Part shown: positions 11,257 to 19,651 of the stretch, one piece after another
Layout: each line of letters opens with the position of its first letter
Position numbering within the stretch: the stretch's first letter is position 1
Assembly: GCA_030602245.1 (NCBI GenBank)
Contig: JAUWAC010000001.1
Location: 124,001-188,000, forward strand
Source: Marinobacterium sp.
GTDB taxonomy: Bacteria > Pseudomonadota > Gammaproteobacteria > Pseudomonadales > Balneatricaceae
Direction: 5' to 3'
Length of the DNA stretch: 64,000 bases
Position numbers and translations under genes: made by a program
Notes under the pieces: model-generated
Database searches by the model: none
The model's input: the letters and a program-made list of their open reading frames with translations, nothing else
What the model was told of the DNA's origin: nothing

Positions 11257-12036
11257 ATGAATTTCCAGCAACCGCCGCAAACACGTCAGCTGCTGCCGGC
11301 GATCCGGGAGTGGTTCGATACGCCGATCGGGCAGGAGCTGCTCGACATTGAGCGCAAGCTGCTCGAGCAGGTGCTGCCGACGCTGTTTGGCTATCACCTG
11401 TTGCAGATCGGCGTGGACAGCCGGCAGCCGATGTTTGGCTCCAGTCCGGTGCCGCACCGAATCCTGCTGGGACCAAGCCTCGAGCTGGGCATGGACAAGC
11501 GCTCGATTATCGCCCGCAGCGACGAGCTGCCGGTGCAGAGTGATGCCATTGATCTGGTGCTGCTGCACCATGCGCTCGACTTTGCGGAGAACCCGCATCA
11601 GACGCTGCGGGAGGCGGCGCGGGTGCTGCGCCCGGGAGGCTATCTGGTGTCGGTCAGCTTCAACCCGGCCAGCCTGTGGGGGATCTACCGCCGACTGACA
11701 CGCCGGCGTCAGGTCCCCTGGCTCGGTCATTTCATCCGCCATGGTCGGCTGCAGGACTGGCTGAGCCTGCTCGAACTGACCGAGGTCCGCTCGCTGTCCG
11801 GTTGCTACGGTCCGCCGTTTGAAAGCACACGCAGCCGCGAGCGCGGTGCCTGGCTGCGGGCGCTGGTGCAGCGGGCGCCCGGACAGGCAGGCGGGGTGCT
11901 GGTCATCGTCGCGCGCAAGGATATACCCGGTGTCACGCCGCTGGGCCAGCGTTGGCGCAGGCGCCTGATCAGCCTGCCCGTGATCGAGCCCAAGCCGACC
12001 GCACGCGGGCCGGCACATCGCCACAACAGCAAATAG
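11257..12036 (+). CDS. yafS: Class I SAM-dependent methyltransferase, YafS family
   Basis: Putative methyltransferase of 259 residues with unknown substrate. The family core is seen as LLQIGVDSRQ (a degenerate SAM-binding motif I), DLVLLHHALDFAENPHQTLREAARVLRPGGYLV (motifs IV-V region) and FNPASLWG. The glycine-rich motif I is weaker than in most class I enzymes. The last 25 residues are basic and Arg-rich. It lies between gloB (divergent) and rnhA, exactly where E. coli carries yafS, and this synteny is the main reason for the symbol. Binding of SAM is inferred from the fold, not shown. Confidence 0.8.
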   Translation: MNFQQPPQTRQLLPAIREWFDTPIGQELLDIERKLLEQVLPTLFGYHLLQIGVDSRQPMFGSSPVPHRILLGPSLELGMDKRSIIARSDELPVQSDAIDLVLLHHALDFAENPHQTLREAARVLRPGGYLVSVSFNPASLWGIYRRLTRRRQVPWLGHFIRHGRLQDWLSLLELTEVRSLSGCYGPPFESTRSRERGAWLRALVQRAPGQAGGVLVIVARKDIPGVTPLGQRWRRRLISLPVIEPKPTARGPAHRHNSK

Positions 12037-12103
12037 ACAGAGTTCAGGCAGCCCGGCTGCCCGGTAACGCAAACGCAGCGCCGCGCGCGGCGACAGCAGG
12101 ATA

Positions 12104-12550
12104 GTGAGTTTGAAAGAGGTCGAGATCTTTACCGACGGTGCCTGCAAGGGCAACCCGGGCCCCGGCGGGTGGGGCGCCGTGATGCGCAGTGGGCGTCACG
12201 AAAAGGAGCTGTATGGGGGGGAACCCCATACCACCAACAACCGGATGGAGATGACGGCAGCGATCGAAGCGCTGCGTGCGCTCAATCAGCCCTGTCGGGT
12301 CACCCTGACGACGGACTCGGAATATCTGCGCAAGGGGATTACCGAGTGGCTCGCCGGCTGGAAGCGCAAGGGCTGGAAGACGGCATCGCGCCAGCCGGTG
12401 AAGAATGCGGATCTGTGGCAGGCACTTGACGCCCTGACCGCCGAGCACGAGATTCGCTGGCAGTGGGTCAAGGGACACAGCGGCCATCCGGAAAACGAGC
12501 GGGCCGATCAGCTCGCCAATCGGGGTGTTGAAGAGTTCGGGCGTCGCTGA
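12104..12550 (+). CDS. rnhA: Ribonuclease HI
   Basis: Degrades the RNA strand of RNA-DNA hybrids, removing primers and R-loops. The 148-residue protein carries all four catalytic acidic residues in their motifs: [38 protein letters not shown] and [12 protein letters not shown]. The basic handle region [10 protein letters not shown] typical of E. coli-type RNase HI is present. The start is GTG at 12104, with a weak AGGA upstream; no ATG is available nearby in frame. It is followed 67 bp later by dnaQ on the same strand. Confidence 0.96.
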   Translation: MSLKEVEIFTDGACKGNPGPGGWGAVMRSGRHEKELYGGEPHTTNNRMEMTAAIEALRALNQPCRVTLTTDSEYLRKGITEWLAGWKRKGWKTASRQPVKNADLWQALDALTAEHEIRWQWVKGHSGHPENERADQLANRGVEEFGRR

Positions 12551-12617
12551 GGCGGCGGTCGCAGCGGTTGGGTCGTCGGCAGGGTATACTGCCGACTGAT
12601 CGTGAGAGGATATTTCA

Positions 12618-13334
12618 ATGAGCAGCAGAATTGTCGTTCTGGATACCGAGACCACCGGTCTTGAGGTCGATGAAGGACACAATGTCATCGAGATCGGCTG
12701 CGTCGAGCTCGAGCGGCGCCGGCTCACCGGCAATCACTATCATCAGTACATCCGGCCGGATCGCGAAGTCGATGCCGAAGCGATGTCGGTACACGGTATC
12801 ACCAACGAATTTCTTGCCGACAAACCGAAGTTTGCGGAAATTGCCGACGAATTCCTCGAATTCATTCGCGGTGCCGAGCTGGTGATTCACAACGCGGCGT
12901 TCGACGTCGGCTTTCTCGACAAGGAACTCGAGCGTAACGGCTACCGTGAACGCATTGCCGATATCTGCACCGTCACCGACTCGCTGCTGGTAGCCCGTCG
13001 CAAGCATCCCGGGCAGAAAAACAACCTGGATGCGCTCTGTCGTCGTTACGAGATCGACAACTCCCATCGTGAACTGCACGGCGCGCTGCTCGACTCCGAG
13101 ATTCTGGCGGAGGTCTATCTTGCGCTGACCGGCGGCCAGACCTCGCTGCAGCTGGGTCATCACGGCGGCGATGGTGATGACGACGAGGGTGAGCCGATTC
13201 GTCGTGTGGCCGATGCCACTGACCTGCCGGTCGTCAGCGCCAGTGATGACGAGCTGGCGGCGCACGAGGCGTTTCTCGATCTGCTGGATAAAAAATCCGG
13301 CGGCAACTGCGTCTGGCGCGCGGCCACGGAGTAA
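12618..13334 (+). CDS. dnaQ: DNA polymerase III epsilon subunit (proofreading 3'-5' exonuclease)
   Basis: Proofreading exonuclease of the replicative polymerase, 238 residues. The DEDDh motifs are intact: Exo I VLDTETTGL, Exo II VIHNAAFDVGFL and Exo III HGALLDSEILAEVY. After the catalytic domain comes a clamp-binding-like QTSLQL near residue 174 and a linker leading to the C-terminal segment that binds the alpha subunit (about residues 208-235). ATG 12618 has GAGAGGA upstream. In E. coli rnhA and dnaQ are divergent; here, as in Pseudomonas, they are co-directional. A terminator follows. Confidence 0.95.
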   Translation: MSSRIVVLDTETTGLEVDEGHNVIEIGCVELERRRLTGNHYHQYIRPDREVDAEAMSVHGITNEFLADKPKFAEIADEFLEFIRGAELVIHNAAFDVGFLDKELERNGYRERIADICTVTDSLLVARRKHPGQKNNLDALCRRYEIDNSHRELHGALLDSEILAEVYLALTGGQTSLQLGHHGGDGDDDEGEPIRRVADATDLPVVSASDDELAAHEAFLDLLDKKSGGNCVWRAATE

Positions 13335-13355
13335 TTCCGGCCGTCAGCGGCAGGC

Positions 13356-13390
13356 CATAAAAAACGCGGGCCCGGCCCGCGTTTTTTATG
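13356..13390. terminator. Bidirectional terminator between dnaQ and nhaB
   Basis: A near-perfect palindrome, CATAAAAAACGCGGGC at 13356-13371 and its complement at 13375-13390, combines a GC-rich core with A and T runs on each side, between convergent dnaQ and nhaB. Confidence 0.92.
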
Positions 13391-13401
13391 CCGTGAAGCG
13401 A

Positions 13402-14910
13402 TCAGTGCAGAGTCATCAGCACCATCGTCATCGCCACACCGCTCATGACGATGGTGTAGGGCAGCGCCATCCAGACCATGCGTCCGTACGAGAGCCGGAT
13501 CAGCGGCGCCAGGGCCGAAGTCAGCAGGAACAGGAATGCCGCCTGGCCGTTCGGCGTTGCCACGCTGGGGATGTTGGTACCGGTGTTGATGGCGATGGCG
13601 AGGCTGTCGAAATGCTCGCGGGTGATGCTCCCGCTGTTCAGCGCCGCCAGCACTTCATTGATGTAGACCGTCGCCACGAACACGTTGTCGCTGATCGCTG
13701 AGAGCAGGCCGTTGGCGATGAAGAATAGGCCGGGCTGCTGTTCACTCGGCAGCGCCAGTACGGCGTGGATGATCGGCTGGAACAGGTGCTGCTCGTGAAT
13801 CACTGACACGATGGTAAAGAACACCACCAGCAGCGCCGTGAACGGCAGCGCTTCTTCAAATGCCTTGCCGATCTGATGCTCTTCGGTGATGCCGTTGAAC
13901 GCCGTCAGCAGGATGATGACGGTGAGGCCGATCAGCCCCACTTCGGCCAAATGGAATGCCAGCGCCAGCACCAGAAACACTGCCACCAGCATCTGAATCA
14001 GCAGGACGGCGCGGTCGCGTACGGTCTGCTTCTTGTCCTGCTCCTGGGCGTACTCAAGCAGAATCGTGCGTACCGAGTGCGGCAGACGGCCGCCGTAACC
14101 GAAGGTGCGCGTTTTCTCCAGCAGCACGCAGGTGACCAGGCCCGCCGCCAGCACCGGCATCGTGATCGGCGCCATCAGTGTAAAGAATTCGACAAAGTCC
14201 CAGCCGGCCTTCTGTGCGATCAGCAGGTTCTGCGGCTCGCCGACCAGCGTGCAGACGCCGCCCAGCGCGGTGCCGACGGCGCCGTGCATCAGCAGGCTGC
14301 GCAGGAAGGCGCGGAACGATTCCAGATCCTGCCGTTTCTCATCGAGAATCTGCTGGTCGTTGGAGTGGTCGTGATCGAGATGCCCCAACTGCTTGCCGGA
14401 TGCGACCTTGTGGTAGACGGCATAGAAGCCAACGCCGACGCTGATCAGTACCGCGGTTACCGTCAGCGCATCAAGAAACGCCGACAGAAAGGCGGCAGAC
14501 AGCGAGAACAGCAGTGCCAGCGTGGATTTCGAGCGTACCTTCAGCAGAATGCGGGTAAACACCCAAAGCAGCATACTCTTCATGAAGAAGATGCCGGCGA
14601 CCATGAACATCAGCAACAGGATCACCTCCAGGTTGCCGGCGATCTCGTGGTAGACCGCATCCGGCGAGGCCAGGCCGATGACCACGGCCTCAAGGGCCAG
14701 CAACCCGCCGGGTTGTAGCGGATAGCATTTCAGCGCCAGTGCCAGCGTGAAGATGAACTCGAAAATCAGCAGCCAGCCGGTGACGGCGGGGCCCACCGTG
14801 AACAGCAGAATCGGGTTCAGGATCAGGAAGCCGACGATCGCCTGCTTGTACCAGCGGGGCGAGTTGCCGAGAAAATTGCGCGCGAGCGCCTGAGACATCG
14901 ATTGACTCAT
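13402..14910 (-). CDS. nhaB: Na+/H+ antiporter NhaB
   Basis: Inner-membrane antiporter that expels sodium in exchange for protons, supporting salt tolerance and pH homeostasis. The 502-residue length fits NhaB (E. coli about 513), and the N-terminal [21 protein letters not shown] is characteristic. About twelve hydrophobic segments are seen, with the conserved [28 protein letters not shown] region. Functionally it fits with the Na+-NQR pump encoded further on. ATG 14910 is chosen; AAGGA lies about 10 bases upstream. It faces dnaQ across a shared terminator. The 288 bp between nhaB and nudC hold no other gene that I can support. Confidence 0.95.
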   Translation of the reverse strand: MSQSMSQALARNFLGNSPRWYKQAIVGFLILNPILLFTVGPAVTGWLLIFEFIFTLALALKCYPLQPGGLLALEAVVIGLASPDAVYHEIAGNLEVILLLMFMVAGIFFMKSMLLWVFTRILLKVRSKSTLALLFSLSAAFLSAFLDALTVTAVLISVGVGFYAVYHKVASGKQLGHLDHDHSNDQQILDEKRQDLESFRAFLRSLLMHGAVGTALGGVCTLVGEPQNLLIAQKAGWDFVEFFTLMAPITMPVLAAGLVTCVLLEKTRTFGYGGRLPHSVRTILLEYAQEQDKKQTVRDRAVLLIQMLVAVFLVLALAFHLAEVGLIGLTVIILLTAFNGITEEHQIGKAFEEALPFTALLVVFFTIVSVIHEQHLFQPIIHAVLALPSEQQPGLFFIANGLLSAISDNVFVATVYINEVLAALNSGSITREHFDSLAIAINTGTNIPSVATPNGQAAFLFLLTSALAPLIRLSYGRMVWMALPYTIVMSGVAMTMVLMTLH

Positions 14911-15198
14911 CGAAAGCGGTTCCTTTACAGATCAATGGAAGCCCTGGGGTTGTGAGCGCTTGTTGTTATTGTCGTCTGTAAGGAAGTTCCGGGCCGCTCC
15001 GGATCGGTTGGGGTGTGGCCGTTTTGGCAACCCTGTCTCGCTGTGGGTGTGGAAACAGAGTGTCGCCAGCCGGGGTGCGTTAACGGAGCGGCTCGGAGCG
15101 TCCTCAGCAGGGCGCGCCAATCGTACCAGCTGGCCGGGGTCGGCGGAAGCTGTGCTATGGTGTTGGCTCTTTGGTACGGGGCGCAAGGGGAGCGGAAA

Positions 15199-15939
15199 GT
15201 GCACTATATTCTGGCGCATCGCGGCGTATTGCTTGCTGATCCGAATGGGGCGGTGGTGCGCGACCACGAGGGTGTTGTCGGTGTTGAGATTGAGGCGCGC
15301 TACGCGGTCGCCGAGCAGCTGTCACTGCTGGTGCTGAAGCAGCTGCCCGCTGAGCCGGCGGGCCGGTTCGATCTGCGCAGTGCGCTGGCGGTGGCCGATG
15401 CGGACGCGTTTGCCCGGTTGGCACGGGCGGCGCAGATCGCGACCTGGCACGACCAGCACCGCTTCTGCGGCCGTTGCGGCCATGGGCTCGAGCGTCACGG
15501 TCAGGATCTGGCCAAGGTGTGCCCGGCCTGTGAGCTGACGGTCTATCCGCGTATCTCGCCCTGCATTATCGTTCTGGTGGTGGATGGCAAGCGCTGTCTG
15601 CTGGCGCACAACGCACGCTTTCCGGCCGGGCGCTACAGCACGCTGGCCGGTTTTATCGAAGCTGGGGAGAGTGCGGAGATGGCAGTGGCGCGCGAAGTGC
15701 GCGAGGAGGTCGGCGTCGAGGTCAGCAATATTCGATACGTGGCCAGTCAGGCCTGGCCGTTCCCGCATTCGCTGATGCTCGGTTTTTTCGCCGATTACGC
15801 CGGTGGCGAGCTGCGTCCCGATGGTGAGGAAATTACCGAGGCGGGCTGGTTCGACGCCGATCATCTGCCCGATCTGCCGCCGCCGTTTGCCATCTCGCGT
15901 CAGCTGATCGAGCGTTTTCTCGCCGGCGCTTCAGCCTGA
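15199..15939 (+). CDS. nudC: NAD(+)/NADH diphosphatase (NADH pyrophosphatase, also RNA decapping)
   Basis: Hydrolyses NAD(H) to NMN(H) and AMP and, in E. coli, removes NAD caps from RNA. The 246-residue product has an N-terminal NUDIX-like domain, a zinc ribbon with two CxxC pairs (CGRCG and CPAC), and a complete Nudix box (GFIEAGESAE through REVREEVGV). The NADH-specificity motif following the box reads SQAWPFPHS, with Ala where the family usually has Pro. The start is GTG 15199, with AAGGGGA about 8 bases upstream; the open frame continues upstream to 15013 but without homology or a ribosome site. The stop overlaps the convergent SCP2-domain gene by 9 bp. Confidence 0.92.
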   Translation: MHYILAHRGVLLADPNGAVVRDHEGVVGVEIEARYAVAEQLSLLVLKQLPAEPAGRFDLRSALAVADADAFARLARAAQIATWHDQHRFCGRCGHGLERHGQDLAKVCPACELTVYPRISPCIIVLVVDGKRCLLAHNARFPAGRYSTLAGFIEAGESAEMAVAREVREEVGVEVSNIRYVASQAWPFPHSLMLGFFADYAGGELRPDGEEITEAGWFDADHLPDLPPPFAISRQLIERFLAGASA

Positions 15940-16263
15940 GCGGGCGCTGAACAGTTTGCTCAGACGGGTGGCCAGCATGACGTTGCCTTCGGCGCGCAGC
16001 TGGCCTTTGAGGAAGGCGCTCATGCCGTCCTGCTGGCCGGTGACGACGCGGATCAGTGTGGCCTCATCCAGATGCAGCGTGATGTCCGGATCCTGATGCA
16101 GGCCGCGGCTGCCGACACAGGTGCCGGTTTCGATGCGGATATAGAACGGCTCTGCATCGCTGAGGCGGAACTGGAAGGTCGCGGCAAGGTCACCTGCCTG
16201 GTCCGGATTAAAACGCGAAGGCAGTTTTTCGATGATCTGCTCGATCGTGATCTGGTCACTCAT
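15931..16263 (-). CDS. SCP2 sterol-binding domain protein
   Basis: A 110-residue, single-domain protein of the SCP2 family, whose fold binds hydrophobic ligands such as acyl chains. Visible family features are the N-terminal helix IEQIIEKLPSRFNPDQAG, the strand ATFQFRLSD, and the segment DPDITLHLDEATLIRVVTGQQDGMSAFLKGQLRAEGN (given here in outline) that ends with the small-residue turn typical of the family. Free-standing SCP2 proteins like this are common in marine gammaproteobacteria; their ligand is unknown. ATG 16263 is preferred over an in-frame extension to 16374, which overlaps the sohB leader. It is divergent from sohB. Confidence 0.82.
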   Translation of the reverse strand: MSDQITIEQIIEKLPSRFNPDQAGDLAATFQFRLSDAEPFYIRIETGTCVGSRGLHQDPDITLHLDEATLIRVVTGQQDGMSAFLKGQLRAEGNVMLATRLSKLFSARSG

Positions 16264-16376
16264 AGGACGCCGAACCCCGTTAATATTCAGTATCTTGTTG
16301 GGCTCGGTATGGTACAGTACGCGCCCGCCCAGTGCGAACCGGGCGAACACCCGCGGTGCCGTCACAGGAGACAAAC

Positions 16377-17441
16377 GTGACTGAATTTCTGGCCGAATAT
16401 GGCCTATTTCTGGCCAAGACGCTGACCCTCATTATCGGTATTTTGCTGCTCTTCGCCGGCATCGGCGGGCTGCTTGCCCGCCGCCGCGATCAGCGCGAGG
16501 GGCACGTGGAGGTCAAGAACCTCAACGACCACCTCGATGAGATGCGCGAAGAGATCGAGTCGGAGGTGCTGGATCCGCAACTGCTCAAGCGTCGCCTCAA
16601 GGAGCAGAAAAAGCAGGAAAAGCGCGACGAAAAAGCGCGTCGGAAAGCGCTGAAAAAAGGCGAGGAGCCTGAACCCGAGCGTAAGCGCATTTACGTGCTC
16701 GACTTCCACGGCGATATTCATGCGTCGCACGTCGACTGGCTGCGGGAAGAGATCAGCGCGATTCTGACGCTGGCACGCAAGGAGGATGAGGTCGTGGTGC
16801 GCCTCGAGAGCGCCGGTGGTCTCGTGCACGCCTACGGTCTGGCGGCCTCCCAGCTCGAGCGTATCCGCAAACGTGAGATTCCGCTGACCATCTGTGTCGA
16901 CAAGGTCGCTGCCAGCGGCGGCTACATGATGGGGTGCATTGCGGACAAGCTGCTGGCGGCACCGTTCGCGCTGGTCGGCTCGATCGGTGTTGTCGCCCAG
17001 CTGCCCAACTTCCACCGTCTGCTGAAAAAACATGATGTGGACTACGAGGTCTACACCGCCGGCGAGTACAAGCGTACGCTGACGCTGTTCGGTGAAAATA
17101 CCGAGCATGGCCGGAAAAAATTCGTTGAAGAACTGGAAGATACCCATACATTGTTCAAGCAGTTTGTTAGCGAGTATCGGCCGCAGCTGAACCTGGACGA
17201 AGTTGCCACCGGCGAAGTCTGGTTCGGTCGTCGGGCGCTCGACAAGGGCCTGATCGATGGCATCACCACCAGCGACGACTACCTGTTCGAGGCGTGCGAC
17301 AACGCGGACGTTTATCAGGTGCGCTACGAGCTGAAAAAGGGGCTGCAGGAGCGCCTGAGCGAATTCTCGGTGCAGGCGCTTGACAAGGCCCTGACTCGCG
17401 TCGGCCAGCGTCTGTACAACAGCCGGTTCTGGTCGCGCTGA
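16377..17441 (+). CDS. sohB: SohB family inner-membrane peptidase (S49)
   Basis: Membrane-anchored serine peptidase related to signal-peptide peptidase SppA. The 354-residue protein has an N-terminal membrane helix (about residues 8-31), a strongly charged Lys/Glu coiled-coil-like linker (about residues 55-100), and an S49 domain with ESAGGLVHAYGLA and the catalytic serine in KVAASGGYMMGC; the catalytic lysine is probably in AGEYKRTLTLFGENT. GTG 16377 is the start because CAGGAGAC lies just upstream. In E. coli SohB suppresses the loss of the periplasmic protease DegP when overproduced. The gene precedes the psrA-nagZ operon by 59 bp. Confidence 0.93.
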   Translation: MTEFLAEYGLFLAKTLTLIIGILLLFAGIGGLLARRRDQREGHVEVKNLNDHLDEMREEIESEVLDPQLLKRRLKEQKKQEKRDEKARRKALKKGEEPEPERKRIYVLDFHGDIHASHVDWLREEISAILTLARKEDEVVVRLESAGGLVHAYGLAASQLERIRKREIPLTICVDKVAASGGYMMGCIADKLLAAPFALVGSIGVVAQLPNFHRLLKKHDVDYEVYTAGEYKRTLTLFGENTEHGRKKFVEELEDTHTLFKQFVSEYRPQLNLDEVATGEVWFGRRALDKGLIDGITTSDDYLFEACDNADVYQVRYELKKGLQERLSEFSVQALDKALTRVGQRLYNSRFWSR

Positions 17442-17500
17442 GGCAACCGGTTTTTGGCGTCACAGCAACACAGAGTGTGAGTAGAGAAGTGAAAGGCTCA

Positions 17501-18154
17501 ATGCAGGAAACAGATACCGCGACTCGTATCATCCGGGCCGCCGAGGCGCTGTTTGCCGAACAGGGGTTCGTCGAGACGACCATGCGCCAGATCACGTCGG
17601 CGGCAGGGGTCAACCTGGCCGCGGTCAACTACCATTACGGTTCCAAGAGCGGCCTGATCGAGGCGGTGGCCGCACGTTTTCTCGATCCGCTGTGTGCGCA
17701 GCTCGAGCGTATGCTCAGCGAGCGCCAGCTGGTCTGCGACAGTCGACTCAGTGTGGAAGAGCTGATCGAAATCCTGATGCGTGCTCTGCTGCTGGTCAAG
17801 GATCGCAACCCGCATGCGCTGGGGCTGTTCATGCGCCTGCTGGATCTGGCCTATGCGCCGGCACAGCAGGAACTGCGCGGTTTTCTGCTTGAGCAGTACG
17901 GCCAGCGGGTGCGCCCGTTTGTCGAGCTGGTGCGGCAGGAATCGGCGCCGATGGAGGCCGATGAATTTTTCTGGCGGCTGCATTTTCTGCTCGGTGCGCT
18001 GATCTTCACCCTGTCCAACCATGCCACGCTCAGCGGCCTGCAGGGCGGCAGTGGTGACGGGCTCGATATCGAGCGTACACTGCACCGTATGGTGCCGGTG
18101 CTCAGTGCCGGTTTTCAGGCCCGTGCCGAGTCCAACTGGTTCTGCCGGGTGTGA
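17501..18154 (+). CDS. psrA: TetR-family regulator, PsrA-like
   Basis: Transcriptional repressor of 217 residues. The N-terminal TetR helix-turn-helix is clear (AAEALFAEQGF, then ITSAAGVNLAAVNYHYGSKSGLIEAV), and this region and the following FLDPLCAQLERML closely resemble Pseudomonas PsrA, which senses long-chain fatty acids and controls beta-oxidation genes and rpoS. The psrA-nagZ neighbourhood is also conserved in Pseudomonas. ATG 17501 has GAAAGG 4 bases upstream; the GTG at 17477 is an alternative. The stop is one base before the next gene. A PsrA identity is inferred; a general YbiH-like TetR repressor is the alternative. Confidence 0.72.
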   Translation: MQETDTATRIIRAAEALFAEQGFVETTMRQITSAAGVNLAAVNYHYGSKSGLIEAVAARFLDPLCAQLERMLSERQLVCDSRLSVEELIEILMRALLLVKDRNPHALGLFMRLLDLAYAPAQQELRGFLLEQYGQRVRPFVELVRQESAPMEADEFFWRLHFLLGALIFTLSNHATLSGLQGGSGDGLDIERTLHRMVPVLSAGFQARAESNWFCRV

Positions 18155-18155
18155 C

Positions 18156-18635
18156 GTGGCGCGGATTGAGGTCTCCATCAGCCGCCAGCAGCTGACGCTG
18201 TTTTCGGACCACGAAGCCTCACGCAGCTGGTCCGTATCGACCGCGGCCAACGGCCCCGGCGAACAAAACGGCAGCGGTTGTACCCCGCGCGGCGCACACT
18301 ATATCCGTGCCTGCATCGGCGCCGGCGCTGCGCCGAATACGGTCTTCGTTGGCCGCCGCCCCACCGGCGAGATCTACACCCCCGAACTGGCGGCCCGTCA
18401 TCCCTCGCGTGACTGGATACTGACGCGTATCCTCTGGCTGTGCGGGCTGGAACCGGGCGTCAACCGTCTCGGCAACTGCGATTCACAGCGACGCTACATC
18501 TACATTCACGGAACACCGGACAGCGAGCCGATGGGCATCCCGCGCTCGCACGGCTGTATCCGCATGCGCAACGAGGATCTGATCGAACTGTTCGATCAGG
18601 TCCGGCCCGGTACCCGGGTCGATATTAAGGAGTAG
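18156..18635 (+). CDS. Cytosolic YkuD-domain protein, probable L,D-carboxypeptidase/transpeptidase
   Basis: A 159-residue protein that is almost entirely a YkuD domain, with the active site IHGTPDSEPMG...PRSHGCIRM containing the conserved His and catalytic Cys. There is no signal peptide or membrane helix: the first residues (ARIEVSISRQQLTLF) go directly into the domain. A YkuD enzyme in the cytosol cannot cross-link the wall, and its position between psrA and nagZ suggests murein recycling, like the cytosolic YkuD L,D-carboxypeptidase ElsL of Acinetobacter that trims tetrapeptides to tripeptides. GTG 18156 starts one base after the psrA stop. The fold is certain; the reaction is inferred. 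Confidence 0.85.
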   Translation: MARIEVSISRQQLTLFSDHEASRSWSVSTAANGPGEQNGSGCTPRGAHYIRACIGAGAAPNTVFVGRRPTGEIYTPELAARHPSRDWILTRILWLCGLEPGVNRLGNCDSQRRYIYIHGTPDSEPMGIPRSHGCIRMRNEDLIELFDQVRPGTRVDIKE

Positions 18636-18640
18636 AACCG

Positions 18641-19651
18641 ATGAGTACCGGCGCACTGATGCTGGATCTGGACGGCCTTGTACTGGATGACGCGGAACGG
18701 ACACTGCTGCTGCGTCCCGAGGTCGGCGGGCTGATTCTGTTTGCACGCAACTATGACACCCCGGCCCAGCTCAGCGCACTGATGCGGGAGATTCGCGCGC
18801 TGCGCCCCGATCTGCTGGTCGCGATCGATCAGGAGGGCGGCCGGGTGCAGCGCCTGCGTAAGGGTGTCACCCGTCTGCCGCCGATGGCCGTGCTCGGTGC
18901 GCACTGGCGTGATGATCCCGCCGAGGCGCGCGAGTGGGCGCAGGAACTGGGCTGGCTGATGGCGACCGAGCTGCGCCAGTTCGATATCGACTTCAGCTTC
19001 GCACCGGTGCTGGATCTGGACTGGGGGCGCTCCGGGGTGATCGGCGACCGTGCCTTTGCCGATACACCGGAGGTGGTGGCCACACTCGCCAGCGCCTTCA
19101 TGGCGGGTATGCACGAGGCGGGCATGGCGGCGACCGGTAAGCACTTCCCCGGTCACGGCTGGGTGCGCGCCGACTCTCATCTCGCGATTCCGGTGGATGA
19201 GCGCCCGCTCACCGACATCGCCACCGATCTGGCGCCGTTCGAGCAGCTGATCGCGGCCGGACTCGATGCGATCATGCCGGCTCACGTGATCTATTCGCAG
19301 CTCTGCGATGCGCCGGCGGGTTTCTCCGACTACTGGCTGCGCGAGCAGCTGCGCGGCCGGCTCGGTTTCGACGGGGTTATCTTCAGTGATGACCTGACCA
19401 TGGAAGGCGCCAGTGTGGCGGGCGATTTCCCGGCGCGGGCGCAGCGCGCGCTGGCTGCCGGCTGTGACATGGTACTGGTGTGCAATCATCGCGCTGGTGC
19501 GCTTGAGGTGCTGGAGTATCTCGAGCAGGCCGCCGCGCCGGTGTCGCCTCGTCTGGTGCGTATGCAGGCACGTCCGCCGGTGACCACCGCGCCGGGCCGT
19601 ACCGACCGCGCCCGGCGCATCGCCGAGGCGCTCTGCAAACGGGAGGCTTAA
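18641..19651 (+). CDS. nagZ: Beta-N-acetylglucosaminidase NagZ
   Basis: Cytosolic family 3 glycoside hydrolase that removes N-acetylglucosamine from GlcNAc-anhydromuropeptides during peptidoglycan recycling; in many species the product also signals beta-lactamase induction. The 336-residue length is usual. Key motifs: VAIDQEGGRVQRLR, the catalytic loop ATGKHFPGHGWVRADSH (its His acts as acid/base), and the nucleophile Asp in FSDDLTMEGA. ATG 18641 lies 5 bp after the YkuD gene and the stop overlaps the next start, so it is mid-operon. The pairing with a possible cytosolic L,D-carboxypeptidase makes a recycling unit. Confidence 0.96.
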   Translation: MSTGALMLDLDGLVLDDAERTLLLRPEVGGLILFARNYDTPAQLSALMREIRALRPDLLVAIDQEGGRVQRLRKGVTRLPPMAVLGAHWRDDPAEAREWAQELGWLMATELRQFDIDFSFAPVLDLDWGRSGVIGDRAFADTPEVVATLASAFMAGMHEAGMAATGKHFPGHGWVRADSHLAIPVDERPLTDIATDLAPFEQLIAAGLDAIMPAHVIYSQLCDAPAGFSDYWLREQLRGRLGFDGVIFSDDLTMEGASVAGDFPARAQRALAAGCDMVLVCNHRAGALEVLEYLEQAAAPVSPRLVRMQARPPVTTAPGRTDRARRIAEALCKREA

